64,000 bases of DNA from Saposhnikovia divaricata (taxonomy: Eukaryota; Streptophyta; Magnoliopsida; Apiales; Apiaceae), in the NCBI GenBank assembly GCA_036435485.1, contig CM071596.1, forward strand, positions 18,378,001 to 18,442,000. The letters run 5' to 3'. The position numbers and the translations under genes were made by a program. This document shows positions 8,956 through 19,172 of the stretch, piece after piece. The notes under the pieces were generated by a model, which had not been told where the DNA came from, did not search any database, and saw only the letters and a list, made by a program, of their open reading frames with translations. Each line of letters begins with the position of its first letter. The stretch's first letter is position 1.

Positions 8956-11900
8956 CTAGTCAGAACCAGAGACCATTCCTAGTTCATTGACCAGTCTTGT
9001 AAATGTAGCTTCACTCAATTGTTTAGTGAAGATATCTGCAAGCTGTTGTTCTGTTGATACAAAATGTAGTTCAATATTTCCTTCTGCCACATGTTCTCTG
9101 ATGAAGTGGTACCTTATGCTGATGTGCTTGGTCATTGAATGCTGTACTGGATTACCTGTCATAGCAATAGCACTTTGATTATCACAGTAAATAGGGATAT
9201 TACTGTACCTCAATCCATAATCCAGCAGTTGATTCTTCATCCATAAGATCTGTGCACAACAGCTACCAGCTGCAATATACTCTGCTTCTGCTGTAGATGT
9301 GGAGATTGATTTCTGTTTCTTGCTGTACCAGGAAACAAGTCTGTCACCAAGAAATTGACAACTTCCACTAGTGCTCTTTCTGTCCACCTTGCAGCCAGCA
9401 AAGTCTGCATCAGAATACCCAAGTAGCTTGAAATCTGATTCTCTGGGGTACCACAGACCTAATGATATGGTGCCCTTGAGATACTTGAAGATTCTTTTTA
9501 CAGCTGTCAGATGTGGCTCTCTAGGATCTGCCTGAAACCTTGCACAAAGACAGGTTGCATACATGATGTCAGGCCTACTAGCTGTCAAGTATAGAAGAGA
9601 TCCTATCATGCCCCTGTAGTTTGTCATATCCACTGAAACTCCGGTGTCTTTGTCCAATTTAGTTGCTGTTGCCATGGGAGTTGATGCAGATGAACAGTCA
9701 AGCATACCAAATTTCTTGAGAAGATTTCTGGTATATTTTTCTTGATTAATGAAAATTCCATCATCTGTTTGTTTCACCTGTAGGCCTAGAAAGTAACTAA
9801 GCTCTCCCATCATGCTCATTTGATATCTGGACTGCATGAGCTTGGCAAACTTCTTACAGAGTTTATCATTAGTAGACCCAAAGATGATGTCATCAACATA
9901 AATTTGAACTAAAAGGAGGTCACTTCCTTGATTGAAATAAAACAGAGTTTTGTCAATTGTTCCTCTGTTGAATCCACTTTCTAGAAGAAACTGAGCAAGC
10001 GTCTCATACCATGCTCTTGGTGCCTGCTTAAGTCCATATAGTGCCTTATCTAGCCTGTAGACATAATCTGGATATTTGGGGTCCACAAATCCTGGTGGTT
10101 GTTCAACAAACACTTCTTCTTCAAGCTTTCCATTCAGAAAAGCACTTTTCACATCCATCTGGAACACTTTGAATTTCTTGTGAGAGGCATAAGCTAGAAA
10201 AATTCTGATTGCCTCCAATCTTGCAACTGGAGCAAATGTTTCATCATAGTCTATTCCTTCCTGTTGTGAATAGCCTTTTGCTACCAGTCTAGCCTTGTTC
10301 CTTGTGATAACACCTTCACTGTCAGTCTTGTTTCTGAAAACCCATTTAGTACCAACAATAGATCTGTTCTTTGGCCTTGGTACAAGGGTCCAAACTTCAT
10401 TCCTTTCAAATTCATTCAACTCTTCTTGCATTGTTGTTATCCAGTCTGCATCTTGAAGAGCTTCTTCCACTTTCTTTGGTTCATTTTTAGACAAGAATGC
10501 ATGAAATAGACATTCACTTGCAGTAGCACTTCTTGTCTTTATTTTTGCATCTGGATCACCAATTATCAAATCAGGTGTATGCGATTTAGTCCATTTCCTA
10601 GCAGAAGGTAAATGACTTCTATCAGCATATGATCCTCCCCCTTGATCCATGCTCTCCTGATTTTGTTGTGATCTATCTTCGTTTTCTGAGACTCCCCCTG
10701 AACTTGACTGCCCAGAGTCAGAATTTGAATTTTCAGAGTTTGAAGCATGAGAGTTTGATCCAGATATTTCAGTTGACTCAGTATCAGTGTTTGAGTCTTC
10801 ATCTTGATCATGCTCCCCCTCAACTGGTTCTCCCCTTTGTTGTGACTGAGAAGTTTCTCCAGTGTTTACCAGTAGAGGTTCAGAGTTTGTTTCAACAGAG
10901 TCTGTCAGAATTGTTTCATCAGAGTTTCCTTCATCAGAGTTTAAATCTTCATTTTCAAAATTCAGTTGATCATATTCATCTTTGTCTTCAAGTCCAGTTA
11001 TCTTCTTATCATCAAAAGAAACATGTATAGATTCCATGATCACTTTAGTTCTCAGATTGTAAACTCTGAATGCCTTTGTTGACAGTGGATAGCCAACAAA
11101 AATTCCTTCATCTGCCTTTAGCTCAAACTTGGTCAACTGTTCTGGATGAGTCTTCAAAACAAAACATTTGCACCCGAAAATATGAAAGTATTTCAGGTTA
11201 GGCTTCTTTTTCTTCACCATCTCATATGGTGTCTTTCCATGCTTATTGATCAGTGTTGCATTTTGAGTAAAACAAGCAGTTTGAACAGCTTCTGCCCAGA
11301 AATAAGTTGGCAATTTTGCTTCATCAAGCATAGTTCTGGCAGCTTCAATTAAGGTTCTATTTTTCCTTTCAACTACACCATTTTGTTGTGGTGTACCAGG
11401 TGCTGAAAATTCTTGTTTCACTCCATTGTCCTTGCAGAATTCTTCCATTGTTGCATTTCTGAACTCAGTTCCATTATCACTTCTGATGATTCTGACTTTG
11501 TTGCTTGATCCTTTGTCCAGAATCTTCACATGCTCCATCAGAGGTAATGCAGTTTCATCCTTCTTTGCTAGAAAATACACCCAAGTGAATCTAGTGTATT
11601 CATCAACAATGACTAAAGCATATTTCTTCCTTGCAATAGACATAACATTTACTGGACCAAAGAGATCAACATGCAGAAGATGATAGGGATCAGTGATAGA
11701 AAATTCTGTCTTGCTCTTGAAAGATGACTTCCTTTGTTTAGCCTTCTGACATGAATCACACAGGCCATCAACATTTAACAGAGCCTTTGGGAGTCCTCTT
11801 ACAAGATCCTTTCTGATCAATTCATTGATGTTGTTCAAGTTCAGATGTGAGAGTTTCTTGTGCCACTTCCAACTTTCTTCACTAGACATTCTTGTAGACA

Positions 11901-12381
11901 GGCAAACAGCTTTTCCAACAGAGTCTATCAAAAGCTTGATTTCATAAATGTTGTTTTGCCTGTGACCAACTAGAACAACCTTTCCTGTAGATTTGCTGAT
12001 TACTTCACAATATTCAGGTTGAAAATCTACATGATATCCCTTGTCACGGATTTGACTCAAAGATAACAAGTCATGCTTGAGTCCTGGGACATGAGCTACA
12101 TTATTGATGATGACATTTCCAAGATTAATATTGCCATATCCCAATGTTCTTCCTACATTGCCATCACCATAGGAAACTTTTGGGCCAGCCTTCTCCTCAT
12201 ATTCTGATAGCAGGGCTTTATTTCCAGTCATGTGTCCTGAACATCCACTGTCCACGACTAGGGTTGCCTCCCTGTTGCCCTGCAATGACAAGCAATTACT
12301 GAGGATTAGTTTTAAGGATCCAGACTTGCTTGGATCCTTTGGCATTCTTAACTTTGTTAGCTTTTGCAGCGGAATTAACAT
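8956..12381 (-). CDS. pol: Element B pol: protease-integrase-RT-RNase H
   Basis: Copia-type polyprotein, intact for 1141 codons. The protease active site is DSGCSGHMTG (about residue 44). Integrase has the WHKKLSH...CDSCQK zinc site (about 170-205) and the D,D,E triad in HVDLFGP, RSDNGTEF and NGVVERKN (about 237, 300, 337). An acidic Ser/Asn/Glu-rich linker follows. Reverse transcriptase has YVDDIIFGS (about 826). RNase H has GYSDADFAG and the STAEAEYIA motif (about 985-1035). The frame overlaps the gag end by 86 bases and is +1 to gag. No ATG suits as start; the conserved junction motif at 12278-12291 probably marks the beginning of the mature product. Confidence 0.93.
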   Translation of the reverse strand: MLIPLQKLTKLRMPKDPSKSGSLKLILSNCLSLQGNREATLVVDSGCSGHMTGNKALLSEYEEKAGPKVSYGDGNVGRTLGYGNINLGNVIINNVAHVPGLKHDLLSLSQIRDKGYHVDFQPEYCEVISKSTGKVVLVGHRQNNIYEIKLLIDSVGKAVCLSTRMSSEESWKWHKKLSHLNLNNINELIRKDLVRGLPKALLNVDGLCDSCQKAKQRKSSFKSKTEFSITDPYHLLHVDLFGPVNVMSIARKKYALVIVDEYTRFTWVYFLAKKDETALPLMEHVKILDKGSSNKVRIIRSDNGTEFRNATMEEFCKDNGVKQEFSAPGTPQQNGVVERKNRTLIEAARTMLDEAKLPTYFWAEAVQTACFTQNATLINKHGKTPYEMVKKKKPNLKYFHIFGCKCFVLKTHPEQLTKFELKADEGIFVGYPLSTKAFRVYNLRTKVIMESIHVSFDDKKITGLEDKDEYDQLNFENEDLNSDEGNSDETILTDSVETNSEPLLVNTGETSQSQQRGEPVEGEHDQDEDSNTDTESTEISGSNSHASNSENSNSDSGQSSSGGVSENEDRSQQNQESMDQGGGSYADRSHLPSARKWTKSHTPDLIIGDPDAKIKTRSATASECLFHAFLSKNEPKKVEEALQDADWITTMQEELNEFERNEVWTLVPRPKNRSIVGTKWVFRNKTDSEGVITRNKARLVAKGYSQQEGIDYDETFAPVARLEAIRIFLAYASHKKFKVFQMDVKSAFLNGKLEEEVFVEQPPGFVDPKYPDYVYRLDKALYGLKQAPRAWYETLAQFLLESGFNRGTIDKTLFYFNQGSDLLLVQIYVDDIIFGSTNDKLCKKFAKLMQSRYQMSMMGELSYFLGLQVKQTDDGIFINQEKYTRNLLKKFGMLDCSSASTPMATATKLDKDTGVSVDMTNYRGMIGSLLYLTASRPDIMYATCLCARFQADPREPHLTAVKRIFKYLKGTISLGLWYPRESDFKLLGYSDADFAGCKVDRKSTSGSCQFLGDRLVSWYSKKQKSISTSTAEAEYIAAGSCCAQILWMKNQLLDYGLRYSNIPIYCDNQSAIAMTGNPVQHSMTKHISIRYHFIREHVAEGNIELHFVSTEQQLADIFTKQLSEATFTRLVNELGMVSGSD
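12278..12291 (-). other. gag-pol junction motif TTGTCATTGCAGGG in element B
   Basis: The 14-base sequence TTGTCATTGCAGGG lies just after the gag stop (12296-12298) and encodes LSLQG in the pol frame. The identical 14 bases sit at the same place in element A (1999-2007 joined to 15099-15103). It looks like a plant 3' splice site (TTGCAG/G) with a CTAAT branch-like element upstream. Confidence 0.75.
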
Positions 12382-14525
12382 TATCAGAGTTTGAGCTAAC
12401 AGTATCAGTGTTTACAATTGCAGTATCAACTTTAACCCATTTCAGATTGGGTTTCAGTTCATAGTAATTATGATAGATAGCATGATATTTTCTGCAAGTA
12501 TAAATGGAATGCCAAGTGCTTCCACAGTGTGTGCATAAAGTCTGTGGCTTAGTTCTAGCAAAATCCTTCTTTACCTCAGACTTTGTAGGTAAAGAATTTA
12601 TATTTTTATTTTTCTTGCAGAAATTTGCAAGATGCTTAGTACTACCACAGTTATGAAATGTCTTTCTTGGAGCATAACTAGCAAGCATTGGTTTATTTCC
12701 TGAAGTGATGCCTACTTTTCCATTTCTGTTCTTGTTTGACACTTTATGTTTCTCAACAGATTTTAACTCCTTCAGTTTATGTTTGAGTTGTTTATCTGTC
12801 ATTGAACCAATATTAACCTGTTTAACACTAGTTTTTACTGGTTTACTTTTGACAGCTTCTTTTTCATTTTCAGACAAAAATTTACTGGTTCCATGAACAA
12901 AATGAGTTCTGACTTTAACTTGATTTTGAAATCTAAGTTCATCTCCCTCATTATAGCCTAGACCAACAGTGTCTGTTTGAAAAATCTGTTGAGTGTCCTT
13001 CCCAGAATTAGTCCAAGTCCTAATTTTATTATTTGCTTCCTCCAACTCTGACTCTAGTTGTTTATACTTCTGAAGCAAATTCTGTTCTTTGCAAACAGCA
13101 TCATCTCTCTCTTTCTGAACTTGTTGCATGTTTTCAAGTTTCTTTTCAACAAGTTTATTTCTTACCTTAAGTTCAGAATTTTCAGCTTTTATCCTCTCAT
13201 TTTCTAAAGTCTGATCCCTATAACTTATATGCAATGACTTAAGATAAATTCTTAATTGAGCAATGTCATCTATATTATAAGCATAGGTAGTTGGAGGTAC
13301 CTGATTTTCAGAGGATTCTGATTCAGTAGTAGCCATGAGAGCATAATTCACTTCTTCATCAGAATCTGAAGTATCTGCCCAATCTCTGCCTTTAGTGTAG
13401 AGTACCTTTCCAGTTTTACCCTTCTTGCACTCAGGAGCATAGTGACCCATCTCCTTACACTTGTAGCATTGAATTTCAGACTTATCCTTCTTCCCTTTAG
13501 AATCTCTCTTATCAGACTTCCTGTAGCTTTTCCTGTCTTCATTTGAATCCCTAGAAAACCTTTTTCCTTTCTTGAAATTCTTGAAGCCCATTTTATTGAA
13601 AGTCTTCACCATCAACACAGCCATTTTCCTCATTTCTTCTTCATCATCTTCAGAGTCAGATGATTCAGAAGAGTTTGAATCATAATCAGAGTTTGGTGAT
13701 TCACTTTCTGAATGTATGACCAAAGCTTTTCCCTTCATTTTCCTTCTTGTTGCCTCTTTCTTCTGAGGCTTCTCTTCAACATTAAGAGCAACAGACTTTC
13801 CTTTCCTGCTTGATCTCCTATTTCTCTGCTCCATTTCCAATTCATGAGTTTTGAGCAGTCCATAGATTTCATCAATCTCTGTTTCAGCAAGATCATAGTT
13901 GTCTCTAATAGTGGTTGTTTTCACATCCCACTTTTCAGGTAGAGAAAGAAGAAACTTGAGATTCGAGTCTTCTAGATCATACTCTTTGTTTACCAATGAT
14001 AGATCATTAATCAGTTTACAGAATCTATCAAATGTTTCTGTCATGGTCTCTTCAGGTTTAGCCTCAAAATGCTCATACTCTTGTGTGAGTATGTTTCTCC
14101 TATTCTTCTTAATAGCCGCAGTTCCTTGACACCTGACTTCAAGAGCATCCCATATTTCTTTTGCAGTGGTGCAGTTAATGACTTTGTTAGACATAACATT
14201 GTCTAATGCACTATGCAGTAAATGCCTAACTTTTGCATCCTTAGCAATTGATGATAGATCTTCAGGAGTCATGTCCTTCTTTTCTTTTGGAACCATTTTT
14301 GCTTCTTCACCAGCAACTGCAACAGATAGCTTTGTAGGATTGTGAGGGCCTTCATAAATCCTGTCAAGATATTCTGGATCTGTAGCCTCCAGAAACAGTC
14401 ATCTTGACCTTCCACATAGCATACTCTAATGGCCTCAGAATAGGAACCCTGATTGGTTCATAACGACTCACAGTAGTAGGAGCCTTTTCAGAAATAGTAG
14501 GTGTTGGTGGAGGAATTGCTGCCAT
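12296..14525 (-). pseudogene. gag: Element B gag, frameshifted near the N-terminus
   Basis: The gag start is ATG 14523-14525 (MAAIPPPTP...). After about 43 codons a small indel near 14395 shifts the frame, and the main 666-codon frame runs from 14296 to TAA 12296-12298. It has the UBN2-type capsid domain, a Lys/Ser-rich linker, the zinc knuckle CYKCKEMGHYAPEC (about residue 275 of the long frame), a coiled-coil segment, and near the C-terminus a second C-x2-C-x4-H-x4-C (CTHCGSTWHSIYTC) preceded by a degenerate one lacking its first Cys. The frameshift would prevent a full-length product, although internal initiation at 14296 is possible. Confidence 0.85.
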
Positions 14526-14571
14526 GATTATTTTTGTGTTTGGATCTTAACCTGTAATAAAGTAACAGATT

Positions 14572-14584
14572 GGCTCTGATACCA
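14572..14584 (-). other. Element B primer binding site (tRNA-iMet)
   Basis: On the minus strand TGGTATCAGAGCC follows the 5' LTR after two bases. It is complementary to the 3' end of plant initiator tRNA-Met, the usual copia primer. Confidence 0.93.
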
Positions 14585-14586
14585 CT

Positions 14587-15093
14587 TGTTAGGCCGAATA
14601 CACAATTAATAATCAACTTTGTATGAGAGTTTAACAAGTAAAAGCGTTTATGCACTTAAAAACTTCTTGTATTATGAACCCTCTTCGTGATGTAAAATAT
14701 CACAAAGAGCTGCTAGGTTACAATAAAGATAATTCGTTATCGATGCCCTTCTAGGGTTAACCTATCTGTATTTATATAACATACAGCTACGATACAATCT
14801 CTAATTGATATTCCTAATAATCAGCTATACAATGATATCAATTACAGATTGTCACACGTCTCCTATATCAACTCGATCTCTTTGATAGCTATCCAATCTT
14901 CAAAGATATCGTTTCCATAATAAATTTTCAATCACTGTTGACCAGTAGACGCTTCCTCCAGACAGAGTTTGACAAACTCTGTCGAGCTTCCATCTGTCAG
15001 AGTTTACACTAAACTCTGACTGCTTCCAGCTAAACTCTGATAATTCACTGTATCACTTAAACACTGATTAAAACACATCAATTATATTTAACA
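14587..15093 (-). repeat. Element B 5' LTR (right LTR)
   Basis: 507-bp LTR, the promoter LTR for the - strand element. It carries the TATA-like TTATATAAAT (minus strand, 14770-14779) and inverted CAGAGTTT/AAACTCTG boxes near 14962-15041. It is about 98.8% identical to 2008-2514 by eye. Confidence 0.95.
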
Positions 15094-15098
15094 CATTG
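15094..15098. repeat. Target-site duplication of element B, right copy (CATTG)
   Basis: Matches 2003-2007. Element A continues from 15099. Confidence 0.95.
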
Positions 15099-18000
15099 CA
15101 GGGTTTGAAACAGGTTGAACGAGTCATGTGGATTCTGGACAGTGGATGTTCAAGGCATATGACCGGAGATAGAGCCCTGCTGACAAATGTGGTGGAGAAG
15201 GTCGGCCCAGTCGTTACCTTTGGAGATAACAGCAAAGGTAAAACTGATGGATATGGCATATTAGAAGCTGGAAATGTTATCGTTGAAGATGTCTCTTTTG
15301 TGAACGGCCTTGAGCACAATTTGCTCAGTATTAGTCAATTCTGTGACAAAGGTTATGAAGTTCATTTCAACAAGAATAATTGTCTAATATCACACAAGAG
15401 AAATGAAAGGCCACAGTTGATTGGAGTAAGAAAAGGAAACTTGTACATAGCCAATATGAACTCTGGAAGCACAGAAGAAATTAGATGTTTTTATTCAAAG
15501 GCATCCACTGATGAAAGTTGGTTATGGCACAAGAAACTTTCTCACCTTAACTTCAAAACAATGAATTCTCTAGTGAAAAGAGAGTTGGTGAGAGGTTTAC
15601 CTTCGATTGAATTTACTCAGGAAGGTCTATGTGATGCTTGTCAAAAAGGGAAGTTAAAAAGGGCAACTCACAGGAGCACTAACATATCATCAATAACTGA
15701 ACCATTACAACTTCTCCATATGGATTTGTTTAGTCCAGTTAGTGTGATGTCTATGTCAAGAAAAAGATATGCTCTAGTGATTGTTGATGATTTCTCAAAA
15801 TTCACATGGGTACTATTTCAGAACTCAAAAGATGAAACTCCACAACTGGTAGTTGATCACATTAAGTTAATTGAGCTGGATTCTAATCGTCCAGTAAGAG
15901 CTATAAGGTCAGACAACGGAACTGAATTCAAGAATGTAGTTCTGAATGACTTTTGCACTGAAAAGGGTATAACTAGACAGTACTCAGCTCCCAGAACTCC
16001 TCAACAAAATGGGGTAGTTGAAAGAAAGAATAGAACCTTGATTGAAGCTGCACGTACTATGCTAAGTGAATCAAGGCTTCCATTGAGCTTTTGGGCTGAA
16101 GCTGTCAACACTGCATGCTATACCCAGAATCGAACACTTATCAATAAAGACTTAATGAAGACACCATATGAAGCTCTACATGACAAGAAACCAACTCTCA
16201 AGTACTTCCATGTATTTGGGACAAAATGCTTTGTGCTGAAAGAAGAAGATGATCAAGGTGGTAAATTTGAAGAAAAAGCACATGAAGCAATATTTATTGG
16301 ATATACTAGAAGGGCCTACAAGGTGTATCTTATTGATCAACAGAAAACTTTGGAAAGTGTCAATGTTATATTTGATGACACAAAACTCCCAAATATCCAA
16401 AATGAAGATCCATCTGAAAAGCTTAAGTTTGATGATATGTCAGACTCAGATTCAGATGATGATAATCAGCCTGATGTTGTTGCTGATAATAATAATCTAA
16501 ATGTTAGTGGTAATGATCAAGGTGATACTGGTGAAAACAATGATAACTTTCAAGACACCACTGATACTCTTGAATCATCAACAAGTCAAACTGGCAATAA
16601 CTCAGGGGGAGATAATGAAGGGTCAACAAGTCATATTCAACATCATACTGATGAACAAGGCGAATCGTCAAGATCAATTCTTCCCAGACAAACTGTTTGG
16701 AATAGAGCTCATCCTTTTGAGCTGATTCTTGGTGATCCAGATGTTGGTGTGAAAACAAGAAGAGCTTATCAGAATCAATGTAACTATTCTGGGTTCCTGT
16801 CTGTCATGGAACCTAAGAAAGTAGAAGAAGCTCTATCTGATCCTGATTGGGTGATTGCTATGCAAGATGAACTCAATCAATTTAAGCAACTAGAAGTATG
16901 GAAGCTGGTACCCAGACCTAAAGATAGAAAAGTGGTGGACACAAGATGGGTATTCAGAAACAAACTAGATGAAGATGGCACTGTGATAAGAAACAAAGCA
17001 AGACTGGTAGCTAAAGGTTATTCTCAAGCTGAAGGCATTGATTATGACGAGACCTATGCTCCAGTGGCAAGACTTGAGGCCATCAGAATATTCTTGGCAT
17101 TTGCATCCTATTCAAGATTCAAAGTTTATCAAATGGATGTCAAGAGTGCTTTTCTGAATGGTAAGCTAGATGAAGAAGTGTATGTAGAACAGCCCCCTGG
17201 TTTTGAAGATCAAGATCATCTGGACTATGTTTACTTTCTTTACAAAGCTATCTATGGTCTTAAGCAAGCCCCAAGAAAATGGTATGACACTCTCTCTGAA
17301 TTTCTATTAGAAAATGGTTTTATAAGAGGTGTCATAGACAAAACTCTCTTCACTAAAAGACATAAGAATGATATAATACTAGTCCAAGTCTATGTGGATG
17401 ATATTATATTTGGGTCTACTAATGAGCTTCTGTGCAAGAAGTTTTCTAAGTTAATGCAGGGTAGGTTTGAAATGAGCATGATGGGAGAACTGAAATTCTT
17501 TCTTGGATTACAAATAAGTCAGAGACAAGATGGAATATTTATTTGTCAATCCAAGTACATTAAGGAGCTCCTCAAGAAATATCACATGGAGGAGTGCTCA
17601 TCAGCAAAGACACCATCAACTATAGCTGTCAAAATTGGTTTATGTGAAAGTTCTGCCAAGGTAGATATCACAGGCTATAGAGGTATGATTGGCTCATTGC
17701 TTTACCTAACTGCTAGTAGACCAGATATAATGTTTGCCACATGCTTGTGTTCAAGGTTCCAAGCGAACCCTAAAGAAATCCATCTCACTGCTGTCAAAAG
17801 AATCTTAAGATATCTAAAGGGTACGCCTAATTTAGGCATCTGGTACCCTAATGAAACTGGTTTTACTTTAATTGGATATACAGATTCTGACTATGCAGGA
17901 AGTGTTGTAGACAGGAAGAGTACATCTGGAAGTTGTCAATACCTAGGTGGAAGATTGGTATCCTGGTTCAGTAAGAAACAGCAAACAGTTTCCAACTCTA

Positions 18001-18341
18001 CAGCCGAAGCTGAATATATAGCTGCTGGAAGCTGTTGTGCTCAGATCTTATGGATAAGGAATCAATTAATGGACTATGGCATTGTATTGGAAAATATTCC
18101 TATTTTATGTGATAATACAAGTGCTATAGCAATCGCAAGCAATCCTGTGCAGCACTCAAGGACAAAGCACATTGACATAAGGTATCATTTTATAAGAGAG
18201 CATGTAATGAATGGTACAGTGGAACTACTATTTGTAGGCTCTGGAGATCAAACTGCAGATATTTTTACTAAGTCGCTTAATGAATCCTCATTCACTAGAA
18301 TTGTTAGTGAATTGGGTATGTTAAACAGTCCTAGTAATTAA
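15096..18341 (+). CDS. pol: Element A pol: protease-integrase-RT-RNase H
   Basis: Copia polyprotein with a single open frame of 1081 codons ending TAA 18339-18341. It has protease DSGCSRHMTG (about residue 15), integrase zinc site WHKKLSH...CDACQK (about 145-180), catalytic triad in HMDLFSP, RSDNGTEF and NGVVERKN (about 209, 272, 309), an Asp/Asn-rich linker, reverse transcriptase YVDDIIFGS (about 766), and RNase H GYTDSDYAG with STAEAEYIA (about 927-975). All catalytic residues I can check are present. B's insertion cut the gene off from gag just before its first conserved codons. It is closely related to B's pol but clearly a different family. Confidence 0.93.
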   Translation: MQGLKQVERVMWILDSGCSRHMTGDRALLTNVVEKVGPVVTFGDNSKGKTDGYGILEAGNVIVEDVSFVNGLEHNLLSISQFCDKGYEVHFNKNNCLISHKRNERPQLIGVRKGNLYIANMNSGSTEEIRCFYSKASTDESWLWHKKLSHLNFKTMNSLVKRELVRGLPSIEFTQEGLCDACQKGKLKRATHRSTNISSITEPLQLLHMDLFSPVSVMSMSRKRYALVIVDDFSKFTWVLFQNSKDETPQLVVDHIKLIELDSNRPVRAIRSDNGTEFKNVVLNDFCTEKGITRQYSAPRTPQQNGVVERKNRTLIEAARTMLSESRLPLSFWAEAVNTACYTQNRTLINKDLMKTPYEALHDKKPTLKYFHVFGTKCFVLKEEDDQGGKFEEKAHEAIFIGYTRRAYKVYLIDQQKTLESVNVIFDDTKLPNIQNEDPSEKLKFDDMSDSDSDDDNQPDVVADNNNLNVSGNDQGDTGENNDNFQDTTDTLESSTSQTGNNSGGDNEGSTSHIQHHTDEQGESSRSILPRQTVWNRAHPFELILGDPDVGVKTRRAYQNQCNYSGFLSVMEPKKVEEALSDPDWVIAMQDELNQFKQLEVWKLVPRPKDRKVVDTRWVFRNKLDEDGTVIRNKARLVAKGYSQAEGIDYDETYAPVARLEAIRIFLAFASYSRFKVYQMDVKSAFLNGKLDEEVYVEQPPGFEDQDHLDYVYFLYKAIYGLKQAPRKWYDTLSEFLLENGFIRGVIDKTLFTKRHKNDIILVQVYVDDIIFGSTNELLCKKFSKLMQGRFEMSMMGELKFFLGLQISQRQDGIFICQSKYIKELLKKYHMEECSSAKTPSTIAVKIGLCESSAKVDITGYRGMIGSLLYLTASRPDIMFATCLCSRFQANPKEIHLTAVKRILRYLKGTPNLGIWYPNETGFTLIGYTDSDYAGSVVDRKSTSGSCQYLGGRLVSWFSKKQQTVSNSTAEAEYIAAGSCCAQILWIRNQLMDYGIVLENIPILCDNTSAIAIASNPVQHSRTKHIDIRYHFIREHVMNGTVELLFVGSGDQTADIFTKSLNESSFTRIVSELGMLNSPSN

Positions 18342-18717
18342 TACTGTTAATATCTGAAATTTGATCTTTAATAATTTTGCAAGTGATTATTATGTGAATA
18401 TTTGTTGTTTGAAATCACTTGTATAATTATTTTACCATATGATTTTCTTGCTTGTTTAGTTATTTTTCACTCTGTTTATTCATATTATTTAATACTTCAT
18501 ACTTGTGTATTTTTAGAATATTTGTAGATATTAATTTTTATTTTATTAATTAATTTATCATATGTTTTGTAATGTTTGTCCTGTTAATATTGCTTTGTTT
18601 TCGTTAATAGGTTAGCATATGGTATGTATAATTATTTTTTATTATTTGTTTAATTTTATATAATATTTTTATTATTTTTATAAGTTAATTGTATATTTTA
18701 TAGTGTTTTTAATGTTT
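18342..18717. other. Element A spacer after pol, AT-rich
   Basis: Very AT-rich untranslated stretch with T-runs. I see no gene or clear repeat boxes here. Confidence 0.6.
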
Positions 18718-19032
18718 GTTAAAAGTTAATATGACTTAAAATTAGGAAAAATAATCAATATGACTTAACTTAAAATCGGTATTACTTAAACAGGTTGAGT
18801 CTTACCGAGTTTTTAAATCTAAGTCATATTCGCTAGTCAGTATAAATTAAGTCTTAATCACCTGTATTTAATTAAGTCTTAATTACTTATTTGTTAAGTC
18901 TTTTTATTTTTAGATTAAGTTTTATTCAATTTAAGTCTTAGTTTTCTTAGTTAAGTCTTAATAGTAACAGTTTTTTAAGTCTTGTTAATATTAAGTCATA
19001 ATCTTGTTTTTTTTAATTAAGTCATATTCGGG

Positions 19033-19036
<4 letters not shown>

Positions 19037-19096
<60 letters not shown>
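19037..19096. repeat. (TA)n microsatellite
   Basis: An uninterrupted run of about 29 TA units inside the box cluster. Confidence 0.95.
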
Positions 19097-19098
<2 letters not shown>

Positions 19099-19159
19099 CA
19101 GTTATGTCTTAATGTAGTTAAGTCTTATTAGTTATCTTTTTAAGTCTTATTAGACAGTT

Positions 19160-19172
19160 TGTATATATAGAT
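19160..19172 (+). promoter_or_regulatory. Candidate internal promoter TATA for element A env-like gene
   Basis: GTATATATAGATG follows the box cluster, and CTCTCTCAGA (about 19230) and a leader follow it. The LTR has the same order: boxes, TATA (24460), CTCTCTCAAGA, leader. A separate env-like transcript is therefore plausible. Confidence 0.4.

Larger units (their letters stand above)
2008..15093 (-). mobile_element. Element B: complete Sirevirus inserted in element A
   Basis: A 13,086-bp - strand Ty1/copia element with 507-bp LTRs at 2008-2514 and 14587-15093, PBS complementary to initiator tRNA-Met, gag, pol, an antisense small gene, an env-like gene and PPT. LTRs start TGTTAGG and end TTTAACA. 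Flanking duplication is CATTG. The two LTRs differ at about 6 of 507 positions by eye, so the insertion is fairly recent. The short LTR is unusual for a Sirevirus, and I see no poly-C run near its end. The gag N-terminus is frameshifted and the env-like gene has stops and a tandem duplication, so this copy is probably not autonomous. Confidence 0.95.

Noticed and set aside
8930..9180. Programmed array or CRISPR-like spacing of CAGAGTTTA boxes
   Set aside because: Spacing is irregular and the boxes are short and in both orientations; this is a Sirevirus regulatory repeat pattern in a plant genome.
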